Source: Azoarcus sp. PA01 (GTDB lineage: Bacteria; Pseudomonadota; Gammaproteobacteria; Burkholderiales; Rhodocyclaceae). Taken from it: a stretch of 64,000 bases of DNA. A model generated the notes under the pieces. The model did not search any database and had not been told where the DNA came from. It was given only the letters and a program-made list of their open reading frames with translations. The stretch spans positions 1,054,001-1,118,000 of the forward strand of contig LARU01000004.1 of the NCBI GenBank assembly GCA_001274695.2. Reading direction: 5' to 3'. Positions 30,874 to 40,083 of the stretch are shown in pieces; position 1 is the stretch's first letter; every line of letters starts with the position of its first letter. Position numbers and translations under genes: made by a program.

Positions 30874-31200
30874 ATGAGCGAGCATATCCATTACGTCACC
30901 GACGGCAATTTCGAAGCCGAGGTGCTTCAGTCGCAGACCCCCGTGCTGGTCGACTACTGGGCCGAATGGTGCGGTCCGTGCAAGATGATCGCGCCGATCC
31001 TCGACGACGTCGCCAAGGAATACGCCGGCAAGCTGAAAGTGGCGAAGCTCAACATCGACGAAAACCAGGAGACGCCAGCCAAATTCGGCGTACGCGGCAT
31101 TCCGACGCTGATGCTGTTCAAGGGCGGCAACGTCGAAGCCACCAAAGTCGGCGCGTTGTCGAAGTCCCAGCTCACCGCCTTCATTGACAGCAACCTCTGA
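30874..31200 (+). CDS. trxA: Thioredoxin 1
   Basis: This is the cytoplasmic thiol-disulfide reductant for ribonucleotide reductase and other targets, itself reduced by thioredoxin reductase. The 108 residues have the active site WCGPC with Cys33 and Cys36, the buried Asp27, and the cis-Pro in [11 protein letters not shown] (about residue 77). The length equals E. coli TrxA. The ATG follows a strong GAGGAAAC site. It precedes rho by 132 bases, the trxA-rho order common in proteobacteria. Confidence 0.98.
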   Translation: MSEHIHYVTDGNFEAEVLQSQTPVLVDYWAEWCGPCKMIAPILDDVAKEYAGKLKVAKLNIDENQETPAKFGVRGIPTLMLFKGGNVEATKVGALSKSQLTAFIDSNL

Positions 31201-31332
31201 CCGGCGCTACAGTCCAGGTCGTTTCCGCGGCGCCTTTCGCGCCCCGTGCCGAAATTCCCGGCGCCGCGATTGCCTCTCTCCCAGATCCCTTCACCTGCTT
31301 CATCCAATAGCGCCTTGTTGCGCCCTCTCGCC

Positions 31333-32592
31333 ATGCAATTATCGGAGCTGAAGTCCCTCCACGTAAGCGAACTGCTGGAAATGGCCATCGCGAATGAAAT
31401 CGATGGTGCCAACCGGCTGCGCAAACAGGAACTCGTGTTCGCCCTGCTCAAGAACCGGGCGAAAAAGGGCGAACCGATTTATGGCGACGGAGCGCTCGAA
31501 GTCCTGCCCGACGGATTCGGATTCCTGCGTTCCCCGGACATTTCCTATCTTGCCGGAACCGACGACATCTATGTTTCCCCGTCGCAGATCCGGCGCTTCA
31601 ACCTTCACACCGGCGACACGATCGAGGGCGAAATCCGCACGCCCAAAGACGGAGAGCGATATTTCGCGCTGGTCAAGCTGGACAAGATCAACGGCGAAGC
31701 TCCCGAGGCCTGCAAGCACAAGATCCTCTTCGAGAACCTCACGCCGCTGCACCCGAACGAATGCCTCAAGCTCGAACGGGACATCCGCGGGGAAGAAAAC
31801 ATTACGAGCCGGGTGATCGACATGATCGCGCCGATCGGCAAAGGCCAGCGCGGTCTGATCGTCTCCCCGCCGAAGAGCGGCAAGACCGTGATGCTGCAGC
31901 ACATCGCGCACTCGATCGTCGCCAATCATCCCGACGTCGTCGTCATCGTGCTGCTCATCGACGAGCGCCCCGAGGAAGTGACCGAGATGCAGCGATCGGT
32001 CAAAGGTGAAGTGGTCGCTTCCACCTTCGATGAACCCGCGTCTCGCCACGTGCAGGTCGCCGAGATGGTGATCGAGAAGGCCAAGCGCCTGACCGAGCAC
32101 AAGAAGGATGTCGTAATTCTGCTCGACTCGCTGACGCGCCTCGCACGCGCCTACAACACCGTCGTGCCCGCATCCGGCAAGGTGCTCACCGGCGGCGTCG
32201 ACGCGAACGCGCTGCAAAAACCCAAGCGCTTCTTCGGCGCCGCCCGCAACATCGAGGAAGGCGGGTCGCTGACGATCATCGCGACTGCGCTGATCGACAC
32301 CGGCAGCCGCATGGACGACGTGATCTACGAAGAGTTCAAGGGCACGGGCAACATGGAGTTGCACCTCGATCGCCGCATGGCCGAGAAGCGGGTTTACCCG
32401 GCGATCAACGTCAATCGGTCCGGCACGCGGCGCGAGGAACTCCTCCTCAAGCCCGACGTACTGCAGAAAGTGTGGATCCTGCGCAAATTGCTGTACGGCA
32501 TGGACGACATCGACGCGATGGAATTCCTGCTCGACAAGATCAAGGCCACCAAGAGCAACGGCGAGTTCTTCGACGCAATGCGCCGCGGCTGA
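31333..32592 (+). CDS. rho: Transcription termination factor Rho
   Basis: Rho is the hexameric RNA-dependent ATPase that ends transcription at C-rich unstructured RNA. The 419 residues, the same length as in E. coli, start [18 protein letters not shown]. They contain the cold-shock RNA-binding fold ([21 protein letters not shown], about residues 50-75), Walker [11 protein letters not shown] (about residue 177), Walker [17 protein letters not shown] (about residue 262), and the Q-loop [10 protein letters not shown]. No insertions are seen. A strong intrinsic terminator follows. Confidence 0.99.
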   Translation: MQLSELKSLHVSELLEMAIANEIDGANRLRKQELVFALLKNRAKKGEPIYGDGALEVLPDGFGFLRSPDISYLAGTDDIYVSPSQIRRFNLHTGDTIEGEIRTPKDGERYFALVKLDKINGEAPEACKHKILFENLTPLHPNECLKLERDIRGEENITSRVIDMIAPIGKGQRGLIVSPPKSGKTVMLQHIAHSIVANHPDVVVIVLLIDERPEEVTEMQRSVKGEVVASTFDEPASRHVQVAEMVIEKAKRLTEHKKDVVILLDSLTRLARAYNTVVPASGKVLTGGVDANALQKPKRFFGAARNIEEGGSLTIIATALIDTGSRMDDVIYEEFKGTGNMELHLDRRMAEKRVYPAINVNRSGTRREELLLKPDVLQKVWILRKLLYGMDDIDAMEFLLDKIKATKSNGEFFDAMRRG

Positions 32593-32611
32593 AACAGGAT
32601 GCTCAAGCGAT

Positions 32612-32638
32612 AACGCCACCCGCGGGTGGCGTTTTTTA
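32612..32638 (+). terminator. Intrinsic terminator of rho
   Basis: A 10-bp stem AACGCCACCC / GGGTGGCGTT (32612-32621 with 32624-32633) is followed by a T-run continuing to 32637. It lies 20 bases after the rho stop codon. Confidence 0.92.
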
Positions 32639-32700
32639 TCGGGTTGCGGGCGAGGAGGCTTTATAGCGGCCGCTACAGCCGGCCACCTTCCCGAAGCAGC

Positions 32701-33552
32701 TTACTTGTACTCGAAGAAGCCTTTGCCCGACTTGCGGCCGAGGTAGCCCGCTTCGACCATCTCGACGAGAAGCGGCGCGGGGCGATACTTCGGGTCCTTG
32801 AAACCTTCGAAGAGCACCTGCATCACCGCGAGTTCCACGTCGAGGCCGATCATGTCGCCCAGCGCGAGCGGGCCGATCGGATGGTTGCAGCCCAGCTTCA
32901 TTGCCTCGTCGATCTCGGCCGCGCTCGCGAGGCCTTCGCCGAGGGCAAAAATCGCCTCGTTGATCATCGGGCACAGCAGCCGGTTGACGACGAAACCCGG
33001 GCTGTTGCGCACTTGCACCGACGTCTTGCCGACTGCGGCGGCAAGCGTCTCGACAGCCGCGTAAGTGGCGTCGGACGTCTGCAGGCCGCGAATGAGCTCC
33101 ACCAGCGCCATCACCGGGACGGGATTGAAGAAATGCATGCCGATGATCCGGTCGGCGCGGCGCGTCGACGCAGCGAGCTTCGTGATCGAGATCGAAGACG
33201 TATTGCTCGCGATGATCGCCTCGGGTTTTGCAATGGCGTCGAGCTGTTCGAAGATTTTCAGCTTCAGCGCGAGGTTTTCAGTTGCCGCCTCGATGATGAG
33301 GTCGCAGTCGCTCATCGCGCCGAGCTCGGTCGATCCGCTCACCCGCGCAAGCGCCTCGGCCTTCTGCGCTTCGCTCATCTTGTCTTTCTTGACGAGCCGA
33401 TCGAGGCTGCCGTTCAGGGTCGCCAGGCCGCGCTGCAACGCCGCTTCCGCGACGTCGCTCATCACGACGTCGAACCCTGCCACCGCGAACGCCTGGGTTA
33501 TCCCGTTTCCCATCGTTCCGGCACCAACGATCCCGATTTTCTTCATATTCAT
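32701..33552 (-). CDS. hbdA: 3-Hydroxybutyryl-CoA dehydrogenase
   Basis: This enzyme reversibly oxidises 3-hydroxyacyl-CoA with NAD(P) in short-chain acyl-CoA or PHA-related metabolism. The 283 residues begin with the dinucleotide fold GIVGAGTMGNGITQ (about residues 6-20). The catalytic His is in GMHFFNPVPVM (about residue 140) and the 3HCDH C-terminal domain has SPGFVVNRLL and KSGKGFFEYK. The length is that of stand-alone Hbd/PaaH rather than of the FadB fusion. An AGGAG site lies upstream of the ATG at 33552. It is monocistronic and converges on rho. Confidence 0.93.
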   Translation of the reverse strand: MNMKKIGIVGAGTMGNGITQAFAVAGFDVVMSDVAEAALQRGLATLNGSLDRLVKKDKMSEAQKAEALARVSGSTELGAMSDCDLIIEAATENLALKLKIFEQLDAIAKPEAIIASNTSSISITKLAASTRRADRIIGMHFFNPVPVMALVELIRGLQTSDATYAAVETLAAAVGKTSVQVRNSPGFVVNRLLCPMINEAIFALGEGLASAAEIDEAMKLGCNHPIGPLALGDMIGLDVELAVMQVLFEGFKDPKYRPAPLLVEMVEAGYLGRKSGKGFFEYK

Positions 33553-33755
33553 TGTATGTCCCGCTCCTGTCGTTTAACGAACACATCGGCAATGCCATCG
33601 AGGATCCCGTACCGAAGCGTATCGAGAAAACTCTAGTGCAATTTACCTTGATGATGCCAGCGCCGCGAATGCCCGCCATCGCAGCCATCCGTCACTCACG
33701 GCGGCCCGTACCCAACTCTGGATGATCGCCTTCCAATGACACGCGCTTGACGGGC

Positions 33756-33783
33756 GAAAAAAAGGGAGCCCGAAGGCTCCCTT
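33756..33783 (-). terminator. Intrinsic terminator after the tRNA-Asp gene (copy A)
   Basis: On the minus strand AAGGGAGCC pairs with GGCTCCCTT across a TTCG tetraloop (33783-33762) and is followed by a run of T to 33757. It begins seven bases after the CCA of the tRNA-Asp at 33790 and ends transcription of the tRNA cluster. Confidence 0.93.
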
Positions 33784-33789
33784 GTCTGT

Positions 33790-33866
33790 TGGCGGAGTGG
33801 ACGGGACTCGAACCCGCGACCCCCGGCGTGACAGGCCGGTATTCTAACCAACTGAACTACCACTCC
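33790..33866 (-). tRNA. tRNA-Asp (GUC), copy A
   Basis: The 77-base gene with encoded CCA has acceptor GGAGTGG/CCACTCC, a five-pair anticodon stem, and anticodon GTC (complement of 33830-33832). It is nearly the E. coli tRNA-Asp sequence. It is third in the Ala-Glu-Asp transcript. Confidence 0.97.
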
Positions 33867-33932
33867 GCGCTGACCTGCTACCGGCAGTTTTGTGCCGATT
33901 TGCGCGCCGCCTGATGGCGACCCGCCTTGTTC

Positions 33933-34008
33933 TGGCGTCCCCACGGGGATTCGAACCCCGGTTACCGCCGTGAAAGGGCGATGTCCTAGGCCTCTAGACG
34001 ATGGGGAC
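33933..34008 (-). tRNA. tRNA-Glu (UUC), copy A
   Basis: The 76-base gene with encoded CCA has acceptor GTCCCCA paired to TGGGGAC and the anticodon TTC (complement of 33972-33974) in the loop CTTTCAC. The T-arm is GTTCGAATC. It lies between the Ala and Asp genes. Confidence 0.97.
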
Positions 34009-34026
34009 ATCGTCGCTTTCTTCGGT

Positions 34027-34102
<76 letters not shown>

Positions 34103-34117
34103 ACGACAGAGCGCGAG

Positions 34118-34146
34118 ACTATAGCGCTTGAATGAACGCACTGCAA
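34118..34146 (-). promoter_or_regulatory. Promoter of tRNA triplet copy A
   Basis: On the minus strand TTGCAG (34146-34141), a 17-base spacer and TATAGT (34123-34118) are followed by a GC-rich discriminator (CTCGCGCTC), as expected for a stringently controlled tRNA promoter. Confidence 0.8.
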
Positions 34147-34214
34147 GCACAGCTTGTTCGCCGATCCGGATGAACATGTACCGGAACGACACACCAACAC
34201 TGCTGCTATGAAAC

Positions 34215-34291
34215 TGGCGGAGTGGACGGGACTCGAACCCGCGACCCCCGGCGTGACAGGCCGGTATTCTAACCAACTGAACTACCACTCC
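34215..34291 (-). tRNA. tRNA-Asp (GUC), copy B
   Basis: The sequence is identical to the tRNA-Asp at 33790-33866 and lies exactly 425 bases further on. The CCA is encoded. No terminator is visible after it, so transcription may run on into copy A. Confidence 0.97.
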
Positions 34292-34357
34292 GCGCTGACC
34301 TGCTACCGGCAGTTTTCTGCCGATTTGCGCGCCGCCTGATGGCGGCCCGCCTTGTTC

Positions 34358-34433
34358 TGGCGTCCCCACGGGGATTCGAACCCCGGTTACCGCCGTGAAA
34401 GGGCGATGTCCTAGGCCTCTAGACGATGGGGAC
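34358..34433 (-). tRNA. tRNA-Glu (UUC), copy B
   Basis: It is identical to copy A at 33933-34008, with an encoded CCA and anticodon TTC. The spacer to the Asp gene differs from copy A at only two positions. Confidence 0.97.
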
Positions 34434-34451
34434 ATCGTCGCTTTCTTCGGT

Positions 34452-34527
<76 letters not shown>

Positions 34528-34545
34528 TGACCCGAAAGAGCGCGC

Positions 34546-34574
34546 ATTATAGGGCCACCCAATGACACTGTAAA
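34546..34574 (-). promoter_or_regulatory. Promoter of tRNA triplet copy B
   Basis: On the minus strand TTTACA (34574-34569), a 17-base spacer and a perfect TATAAT (34551-34546) are followed by GCGCGCTC. This is close to consensus and has a GC-rich discriminator. Confidence 0.88.
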
Positions 34575-34600
34575 CCCCGAATTGCGATTATCTTTGCATC

Positions 34601-36007
34601 TCACAAAACCTTGCCGGGATTCATCAAACCGCGTGGATCGAGGCTTTCCTTTACCGCCCGCATCAAGTCCAGCTCGACTTCAGATTTGTAGCGCCGGACC
34701 TCGACGCGCTTGAGCTGGCCGAGACCGTGCTCGGCGGATATCGAGCCCCCGAGCTGGTCGACGACATCGTGAACGAGGCGATTGACTTCCTCGGTTCTCG
34801 CGACGAAATGGGCGTTTTCCTGGGCGTCCGGCTTCGACAGGTTGTAGTGCAGGTTCCCGTCGCCAATATGGCCGAAGGCAACGATGCGCGCATCCGGCCA
34901 TACGGCGAAGAGGGCGGCGTCTGCCCGTTCGAGAAACTCCGGAATCCTGCTTACCGGAACCGAGATGTCGTGCTTGATGCTGACACCTTCGAGCCGTTGC
35001 GCTTCCGAGACGTTTTCGCGCAATGCCCACAGGGTTTCGGCCTGCGCCAGGCTCGAGGCGACCGCCGCATCGAGCACGAGCCCCTCGTCCAGCGCTTCGG
35101 CGAGCGCCCGCTCGAGCATTGCCCCGAGCGGGGCATCGACGAAAGCGTCCGACAACTCCACGAGCACCGCCCATGCCCCCGGGTCGGCAAGCGGCGACCG
35201 CGCGCCGGGGAAGTGCTTCAACACCAGATCGAGCGCCGGGCGGCCGACGATTTCGAACGCCGTCACCCGGTCGCCCCCGGCGTTCCTCAGCCGGGCGAGA
35301 AGCGTCACGGCTGCCGCAGGGTCGGGTACCGCGACCCAGGCCGTCGCACGGCTGCGCATGCGCGGAAAGAGCTTGAGCGCCGCCGCGGTGACGATGCCGA
35401 GAGTGCCTTCCGCGCCGATGAACAGCTGCTTCAGGTCATAGCCGGTGTTGTCCTTGCGCAAGGTCCTCAGCCCGTCCCATACGCGGCCGTCAGGCAGGAC
35501 GACTTCGACGCCGAGCACCAGGTCTCGCATGTTGCCGTAACGCAGCACCTGGACGCCGCCGGCGTTCGTCGATAAATTCCCGCCGATCTCGCAACTCCCC
35601 TCCGAAGCGAGCGACAGCGGGAAAAGCCGATCGACCGCTGCCGCTTCCTGCTGAACGGCGGCAAGGGTGCAGCCCGCTTCGGCGATCAACGCATTGTTGG
35701 CGGGATCGACGGCGCGGATGCGATTCATGCGTGACAGGTTGATGACCACCGTCTGCCCGTCCGGCAGTGGGGTCGCGCCACCGCACAGGCCGGTATTTCC
35801 GCCTTGCGGGACCATCGCGACGTCGGCCGCCGCACACGCGCGCATCACTGCCGCGACTTCGGCGGTCGCGGCGGGCTTGACGACCGCCAGCGCGGCTCCC
35901 GTGTAGCGCCCGCGCCAGTCGGTCAGGTGAGGCGCCATCGACGCGGGGTCGGTGAGCACATGCGGCGCCCCGACGACAGCCGCGAGCGTGCGTAGCAACT
36001 CGTTCAT
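34601..36007 (-). CDS. FAD-binding oxidase, D-2-hydroxyacid dehydrogenase family (GlcD-like)
   Basis: The 468 residues form an FAD-linked oxidase of the VAO/PCMH type. The flavin-binding segments are VPQGGNTGLCGGATP (about residue 70) and SEGSCEIGGNLSTNAGGVQVLRYGNMRDLVLG (about residues 135-165). The C-terminal domain has GHIGDGNLHYNLS and AEHGLGQLKR. These fit D-lactate or D-2-hydroxyglutarate dehydrogenases, which pass electrons to a quinone, cytochrome or ETF; the substrate is not resolved. There is no CCG iron-sulfur domain, so it is not a YdiJ-type fusion. The ATG at 36007 gives a start MNELLRTLAAVVG. It lies 16 bases after the patatin gene, so the two are probably cotranscribed. Confidence 0.88.
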   Translation of the reverse strand: MNELLRTLAAVVGAPHVLTDPASMAPHLTDWRGRYTGAALAVVKPAATAEVAAVMRACAAADVAMVPQGGNTGLCGGATPLPDGQTVVINLSRMNRIRAVDPANNALIAEAGCTLAAVQQEAAAVDRLFPLSLASEGSCEIGGNLSTNAGGVQVLRYGNMRDLVLGVEVVLPDGRVWDGLRTLRKDNTGYDLKQLFIGAEGTLGIVTAAALKLFPRMRSRATAWVAVPDPAAAVTLLARLRNAGGDRVTAFEIVGRPALDLVLKHFPGARSPLADPGAWAVLVELSDAFVDAPLGAMLERALAEALDEGLVLDAAVASSLAQAETLWALRENVSEAQRLEGVSIKHDISVPVSRIPEFLERADAALFAVWPDARIVAFGHIGDGNLHYNLSKPDAQENAHFVARTEEVNRLVHDVVDQLGGSISAEHGLGQLKRVEVRRYKSEVELDLMRAVKESLDPRGLMNPGKVL

Positions 36008-36023
36008 ATCCGGCAACTCCCGT

Positions 36024-36968
36024 TCAGCGAGGCCCCAGGCAGTATCGCAACGTCGGCAGCATCCGTTCGACGGCCGCCTCTCCTTCGGCAATGGCCTCCG
36101 CAGCCCGATGAAAATCCATCGGCCCCAAGTGGCCCAGGCGCGGAGAGATCTGCACATCGGCCGGCTCGCCGGCAAGCCGGCTGCGCGCGATACGCACCTG
36201 CATGATGTTGATGCTGCTCGTGAGGACGGTCAGCAGCGAGGGCAGGTTGGCCTCACGCAACGGATTCTGACCGTTTCCCGGCTCACCGTTCCCGCCGCTG
36301 CCGAAAAAGCCCAGGCGTCCGAACAGGCGCTCCGTCCAGCCGATACCGGTTTCGGCCTCGGCCGGCGCCGGACGCCAGGATTTTCCGATCATGTCCGACC
36401 CCAGATCGACTGCGATCACGACATCGGCGCCCATCGCGCGGCACAGCGAAACCGGCACCGGGTTGACGAGGCCGCCGTCGACGAGCAGGCGGCCGTTGTG
36501 GATGACCGGCGTGAACAGCCCGGGAAGCGCGATCGAGGCACGCACGGCGGCCGAAACGCTTCCTTCCCGCAGCCAGATCTCCCGTCCGGTTTCCAGTTCG
36601 GTGGCGACGCACGCAAAGGAGCGCTGGAGTTCGGAAAAATCCCGATCGACGAACTTGCGCTCGAAAAACTGGATGAGCTTCTGTCCGCGGATCAGTCCGC
36701 CCCTCAGGCTGACGTCGAGCAGCGAAACGACATCCTGCCATTTCAGCGACTGCGCCCATTCGGTGAGCTTCGTGAGATCCCCCGCCGCCATCGCGGCGCC
36801 GACAAACGCGCCGATCGAACATCCGCAGATCACCTGCGGCTCGATTCCTTCGCGCGCCAGCGCTTGCAGGACGCCCAGGTGCGCCCAGCCTCGCGCCGCA
36901 CCGCTCCCCAGCGCCAGACCGATGACCGGGCTGCTGCCGGGCGCGCACGGGAGCGCTGTTTCGTACAT
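36024..36968 (-). CDS. Patatin-like phospholipase, RssA-like
   Basis: The 314 residues have the patatin oxyanion region LALGSGAARGWAHLGVLQAL (about residues 17-36), the nucleophile elbow GCSIG (about residue 49) and the catalytic Asp in VDGGLVNP (about residue 168), giving a Ser-Asp dyad. No signal peptide is seen, so a cytoplasmic esterase or phospholipase is inferred. It lies 15 bases after rimO and 16 bases before the FAD oxidase, so the three are likely one transcript (rimO-patatin-oxidase). Its physiological substrate is unknown. Confidence 0.9.
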   Translation of the reverse strand: MYETALPCAPGSSPVIGLALGSGAARGWAHLGVLQALAREGIEPQVICGCSIGAFVGAAMAAGDLTKLTEWAQSLKWQDVVSLLDVSLRGGLIRGQKLIQFFERKFVDRDFSELQRSFACVATELETGREIWLREGSVSAAVRASIALPGLFTPVIHNGRLLVDGGLVNPVPVSLCRAMGADVVIAVDLGSDMIGKSWRPAPAEAETGIGWTERLFGRLGFFGSGGNGEPGNGQNPLREANLPSLLTVLTSSINIMQVRIARSRLAGEPADVQISPRLGHLGPMDFHRAAEAIAEGEAAVERMLPTLRYCLGPR

Positions 36969-36983
36969 GACGCTAACAGGACA

Positions 36984-38315
36984 TCACGGGAGCGGCGCGG
37001 CGTAAAGATCGTGCACGTCGCAGTCGGTGACGCGCACTTGGGCGAATTCGCCGGGAACGAGACCGTCGCCATCCGGGATGATGACGAGCCCGTCCACTTC
37101 GGGGGCATCACTGCCCGAGCGGGCAACCGCGCCTTCATCGTCGACTTCCTCGACGAGCACGGTGATGTCGCGCCCGATCCAGCGTTCGAGGCGCTGCGTC
37201 GAGATGTCTTCCTGGAACTCCATCAGGCGCATCCGCCGTTCCTCGCGAATCTCGTCGGGCACCGGATCGGCCAGCAGATTCGCGGCAGCACCTTCGACAG
37301 GCGAATAGGCGAAGGCACCGACGCGATCGAGCTGCGCCTCTTCGAGGAAACGGAGCAGCTGCTCGAAATCTTCATCGGTTTCACCGGGGAAGCCGGTGAT
37401 GAAGGTCGAGCGGATCGTCAGGTCCGGGCAAATGCTGCGCCACTTGCGGATCCGTTCGAGGACGTTTTCGACATTCCCGGGACGCTTCATCGCCTTGAGG
37501 ATGCGCGGACTGGCATGCTGGAAGGGCACATCCAGATACGGCAGGATCTTGCCCTCGGCCATCAGCGGAATCAGTTCATCGACGCTCGGATACGGATAGA
37601 CGTAGTGCATCCGCACCCATACCCCGAGTTCGCCGAGCGCATTCGCCAGGTCGATCAGCCGAGTCTTGAGCGGACGGCCGTTCCAGAAGCCGGTACGATA
37701 TTTCACGTCGACACCATACGCGCTGGTGTCCTGCGAGATCACGAGGAGTTCCTTCACTCCCGAATCGACGAGCGATTCGGCCTCGCGCATGACTTCATGG
37801 ATCGGACGGCTGACGAGGTCGCCGCGCATCGACGGAATGATGCAGAAGCTGCAGCGGTGGTTGCAGCCCTCCGATATCTTGAGGTATGCGTAATGCGCGG
37901 GAGTCAGCCGGATTCCCTGGGGCGGGATGAGATCGGTAAACGGATCGTGCGGTTTCGGCAGATGCTGGTGTACGGCCTTCATCACCGCGTCGGTCGCGTG
38001 CGGGCCTGTCACCGCCAGCACCTGGGGGTGGGCCGCAAGGATGACGTCGTCCTTGGCTCCGAGGCACCCCGTGACGATCACCTTGCCGTTTTCGGCGAGC
38101 GCCTCACCGATGGCGTCGAGGGACTCCTCGACTGCGGCATCAATGAAGCCGCAGGTATTGACGACGACGAGGTCCGCGTCATCGTAGCTGCCGGAAAGGT
38201 CGTAGCCTTCTGCACGCAGGCGCGTCAGGATATGTTCGGAATCGACCGTGGCCTTGGGGCAACCGAGGGATACGAAGCCGACGCGCGGTACGCGCTGGGA
38301 TTTGTGCTGGTTCAT
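36984..38315 (-). CDS. rimO: Ribosomal protein S12 methylthiotransferase
   Basis: RimO adds a methylthio group to Asp88 of ribosomal protein S12. The 443 residues hold the N-terminal methylthiotransferase domain with three cluster cysteines (SLGCPK, VNTCGF, VTGCLG), the radical-SAM motif CNHRCSFC (about residue 150), and a C-terminal TRAM domain. RimO rather than MiaB is supported by [27 protein letters not shown], with the [12 protein letters not shown] pattern characteristic of RimO. It lies downstream of phaR by 52 bases and may be read from that promoter. Confidence 0.95.
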   Translation of the reverse strand: MNQHKSQRVPRVGFVSLGCPKATVDSEHILTRLRAEGYDLSGSYDDADLVVVNTCGFIDAAVEESLDAIGEALAENGKVIVTGCLGAKDDVILAAHPQVLAVTGPHATDAVMKAVHQHLPKPHDPFTDLIPPQGIRLTPAHYAYLKISEGCNHRCSFCIIPSMRGDLVSRPIHEVMREAESLVDSGVKELLVISQDTSAYGVDVKYRTGFWNGRPLKTRLIDLANALGELGVWVRMHYVYPYPSVDELIPLMAEGKILPYLDVPFQHASPRILKAMKRPGNVENVLERIRKWRSICPDLTIRSTFITGFPGETDEDFEQLLRFLEEAQLDRVGAFAYSPVEGAAANLLADPVPDEIREERRMRLMEFQEDISTQRLERWIGRDITVLVEEVDDEGAVARSGSDAPEVDGLVIIPDGDGLVPGEFAQVRVTDCDVHDLYAAPLP

Positions 38316-38367
38316 GCTCTCTGTCGAATCCCTGTGCGGCCCACGAATGGCCGCGGGCGGGTTCGCC

Positions 38368-39000
38368 TTATTTCTGGGCGGCGCGGCCGCCCTTCGCCGT
38401 GGGTTTTTCTGCCGGCGTCTCGGTTTCGGTGGCCGTTTTCGCAGCCGTCTCGTCCTTGCCCGCAGGAGCGTAGCTGGGGAACGGGAATCCGGTGAAGATG
38501 TTGCGGGTCTGGCTCTCGATCTGTTCCTGCATCTGGGAGAACATCTTCTTGCTCTGCTCGACGTAGGTGCCCATCACGCTTTGCAGCGCAGGGCCCTGGA
38601 AATTCAGGAACTGCGCCCACAGGTCCTGGCTGATCGGGCTGTTCTCGCCATAGATCGCCTGCGCCTGTTCCTGCAGCTTTCCCTGCATTTCGGTAAAGGC
38701 CTTGATGTTGTTCTCGAGGTACTTCCCCATCATTCCCTGCGTGGCGTTGCCGTAGAAGCGGATCATGTGGGCGAGAAGATCGCTGGTGAACATCGGCGCG
38801 CCGCCGGCTTCTTCTTCGAGGATGATCTGGAGCAGGATGCTGCGCGTCAGATCCTCGGTGGTTTTTGCATCGACCACCTGAAATTCTTCGCGGCTGAGCA
38901 CCAGTTCCTTGACGTCGGCCAGCGTGATGTACGAACTGGTCCGGGTATCGTACAAACGGCGATTCGGATACTTCTTGATCAGGCGCCCTTGCTCGGCCAT
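38368..39000 (-). CDS. phaR: Polyhydroxyalkanoate synthesis repressor PhaR
   Basis: PhaR binds DNA and PHA granules, repressing phasin and sometimes its own gene until polymer forms. The 210 residues start [27 protein letters not shown], the PHB_acc_N DNA-binding domain (residues about 5-65). Two PHB_acc repeats ([33 protein letters not shown] and [21 protein letters not shown]) and a low-complexity Ala/Thr/Lys tail follow. It is the last gene of the PHA cluster, 121 bases after the terminator-bounded phaB gene, so it probably has its own promoter. Confidence 0.97.
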   Translation of the reverse strand: MAEQGRLIKKYPNRRLYDTRTSSYITLADVKELVLSREEFQVVDAKTTEDLTRSILLQIILEEEAGGAPMFTSDLLAHMIRFYGNATQGMMGKYLENNIKAFTEMQGKLQEQAQAIYGENSPISQDLWAQFLNFQGPALQSVMGTYVEQSKKMFSQMQEQIESQTRNIFTGFPFPSYAPAGKDETAAKTATETETPAEKPTAKGGRAAQK

Positions 39001-39063
39001 ATTCGCTTTTCTCCTCGACGGCGGTCGATTCCGCTCTGTAAAAAAATTATACCGCGCTGCCGA

Positions 39064-39091
39064 AAGAAAAACCCCGCCATTCGGCGGGGTT
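39064..39091 (-). terminator. Intrinsic terminator downstream of the first phaB
   Basis: On the minus strand AACCCCGCC pairs with GGCGGGGTT (39091-39083 with 39078-39070), with a four-base loop, followed by TTTTCTTTC. It lies about 30 bases after the phaB stop codon at 39122 and separates phaB from phaR. Confidence 0.9.
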
Positions 39092-39121
39092 CGCAATCAT
39101 CCGCAGACTTCGGATGCTGCA

Positions 39122-39862
39122 TCAGCACATGTGGAGGCCGCCGTTGATGTTGATCGTCGCCCCGGTAACGTAACCGGCCAGGTCGGAAGACAGGTAGGAG
39201 CACAGGGCGCCGATTTCTTCCGGCTTGCCCAGGCGCTTCATCGGGACGCTGTCGATGATGCCCTGGCGGATGTCTTCGCGGATCGCCATCACCATCTCGG
39301 TGCCGATGTAGCCCGGCGCGATCGCATTGACGGTCACGCCTTTCGTCGCAAGTTCCGCGGCAAGCGCTTTGGTGAACCCCAGCACGCCCGCCTTCGCGGT
39401 CGAGTAGTTCGCCTGGCCGGCCTGGCCCTTGACGCCGTTCACCGAAGAAATATTGATGATCCGCCCGTAGCCCCGCTCTGCCATCTTCGGCGAGATGTGG
39501 TGGGTGACGTTGAAGAGGCTGTTGAGATTGGTGTTGATGACCGCATCCCACTGCGCCTTTTCCATCTTCGGGAAGAACTTGTCGCGGGTGATGCCGGCGT
39601 TGTTCACCAGCACGTCGATCGCGCCGACGTCGGCCTCGATCTTCGCCACCATAGCTCGACAGGAGTCATAGTCGGACACGTCGCCTTCGGCAGCGATGAA
39701 ATCGAAGCCGAGCTCCTTCTGCCGTCCCAGCCACTCATCCTTCTGCGGGAAGCCGGGGAGACAATTGGCCACGACCTTCATTCCGTCCTTTGCCAGCGCC
39801 TGGCAGATCGCGGTACCCAGACCGCCCATGGCGCCGGTGACGAGTGCGACTTTCTGATTCAT
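39122..39862 (-). CDS. phaB: Acetoacetyl-CoA reductase (first phaB copy)
   Basis: PhaB reduces acetoacetyl-CoA with NADPH to (R)-3-hydroxybutyryl-CoA for polymer synthesis. The 246 residues are a classical short-chain dehydrogenase: cofactor motif TGAMGGLGTAI (residues about 8-18), LVNNAGITRD, catalytic Ser in ISSVNG, and Tyr-Lys in NYSTAKAG (about residues 150-157). The C-terminal motif is GATININGGLHM. The neighbouring 246-residue gene is a clear paralogue. It has its own candidate promoter and a strong terminator, so it may be an independent unit. Confidence 0.95.
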   Translation of the reverse strand: MNQKVALVTGAMGGLGTAICQALAKDGMKVVANCLPGFPQKDEWLGRQKELGFDFIAAEGDVSDYDSCRAMVAKIEADVGAIDVLVNNAGITRDKFFPKMEKAQWDAVINTNLNSLFNVTHHISPKMAERGYGRIINISSVNGVKGQAGQANYSTAKAGVLGFTKALAAELATKGVTVNAIAPGYIGTEMVMAIREDIRQGIIDSVPMKRLGKPEEIGALCSYLSSDLAGYVTGATININGGLHMC

Positions 39863-39984
39863 TTGCAATCCTCTTGCTGCTATTGGGTGATGAGGAATCA
39901 CAGGCAGTCGCGCCTTCGTCGGCTGCCCCGCTCTTCGGTTGGCTGACAGGCGGCACCCGGGAGGCGGGTACCACGAGCGGGAAG

Positions 39985-39990
39985 ATTATA
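39985..39990 (-). promoter_or_regulatory. Candidate -10 element of the downstream phaB gene
   Basis: The minus strand has TATAAT at 39990-39985. The -35 area is weak: a TTGCAG lies 20 bases upstream of it. A start near 39978 gives a leader of about 115 bases before the ATG at 39862. Confidence 0.45.
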
Positions 39991-40024
39991 AGCACATTCG
40001 CTGCATGATGCTGCAATGCAATAA

Positions 40025-40061
40025 GTAAAAACGGCGTGCTCCTTGTGCCGGAACACGCCGT
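40025..40061 (-). terminator. Intrinsic terminator downstream of the second phaB
   Basis: On the minus strand ACGGCGTG (40061-40054) pairs with CACGCCGT (40038-40031), with further partial pairing inside (TCC with GGA), and TTTTTAC follows. It lies 23 bases after the phaB stop codon at 40084, closing a phaC-phaB unit. Confidence 0.85.
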
Positions 40062-40083
40062 CAGCGAGCCTTGCGCGCGTGGC

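Larger units (their letters stand above)
39863..40083. other. 221-bp region between the two phaB genes
   Basis: It holds the terminator of the upstream phaB (40031-40061) and the promoter region of the downstream copy. On the minus strand a perfect TATAAT is at 39990-39985. Upstream of it TGC/GCA-rich sequence (40001-40020, CTGCATGATGCTGCAATGCA) overlaps the -35 area; similar TGC-rich sites bind PhaR in other bacteria, so an operator is possible. Confidence 0.45.
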
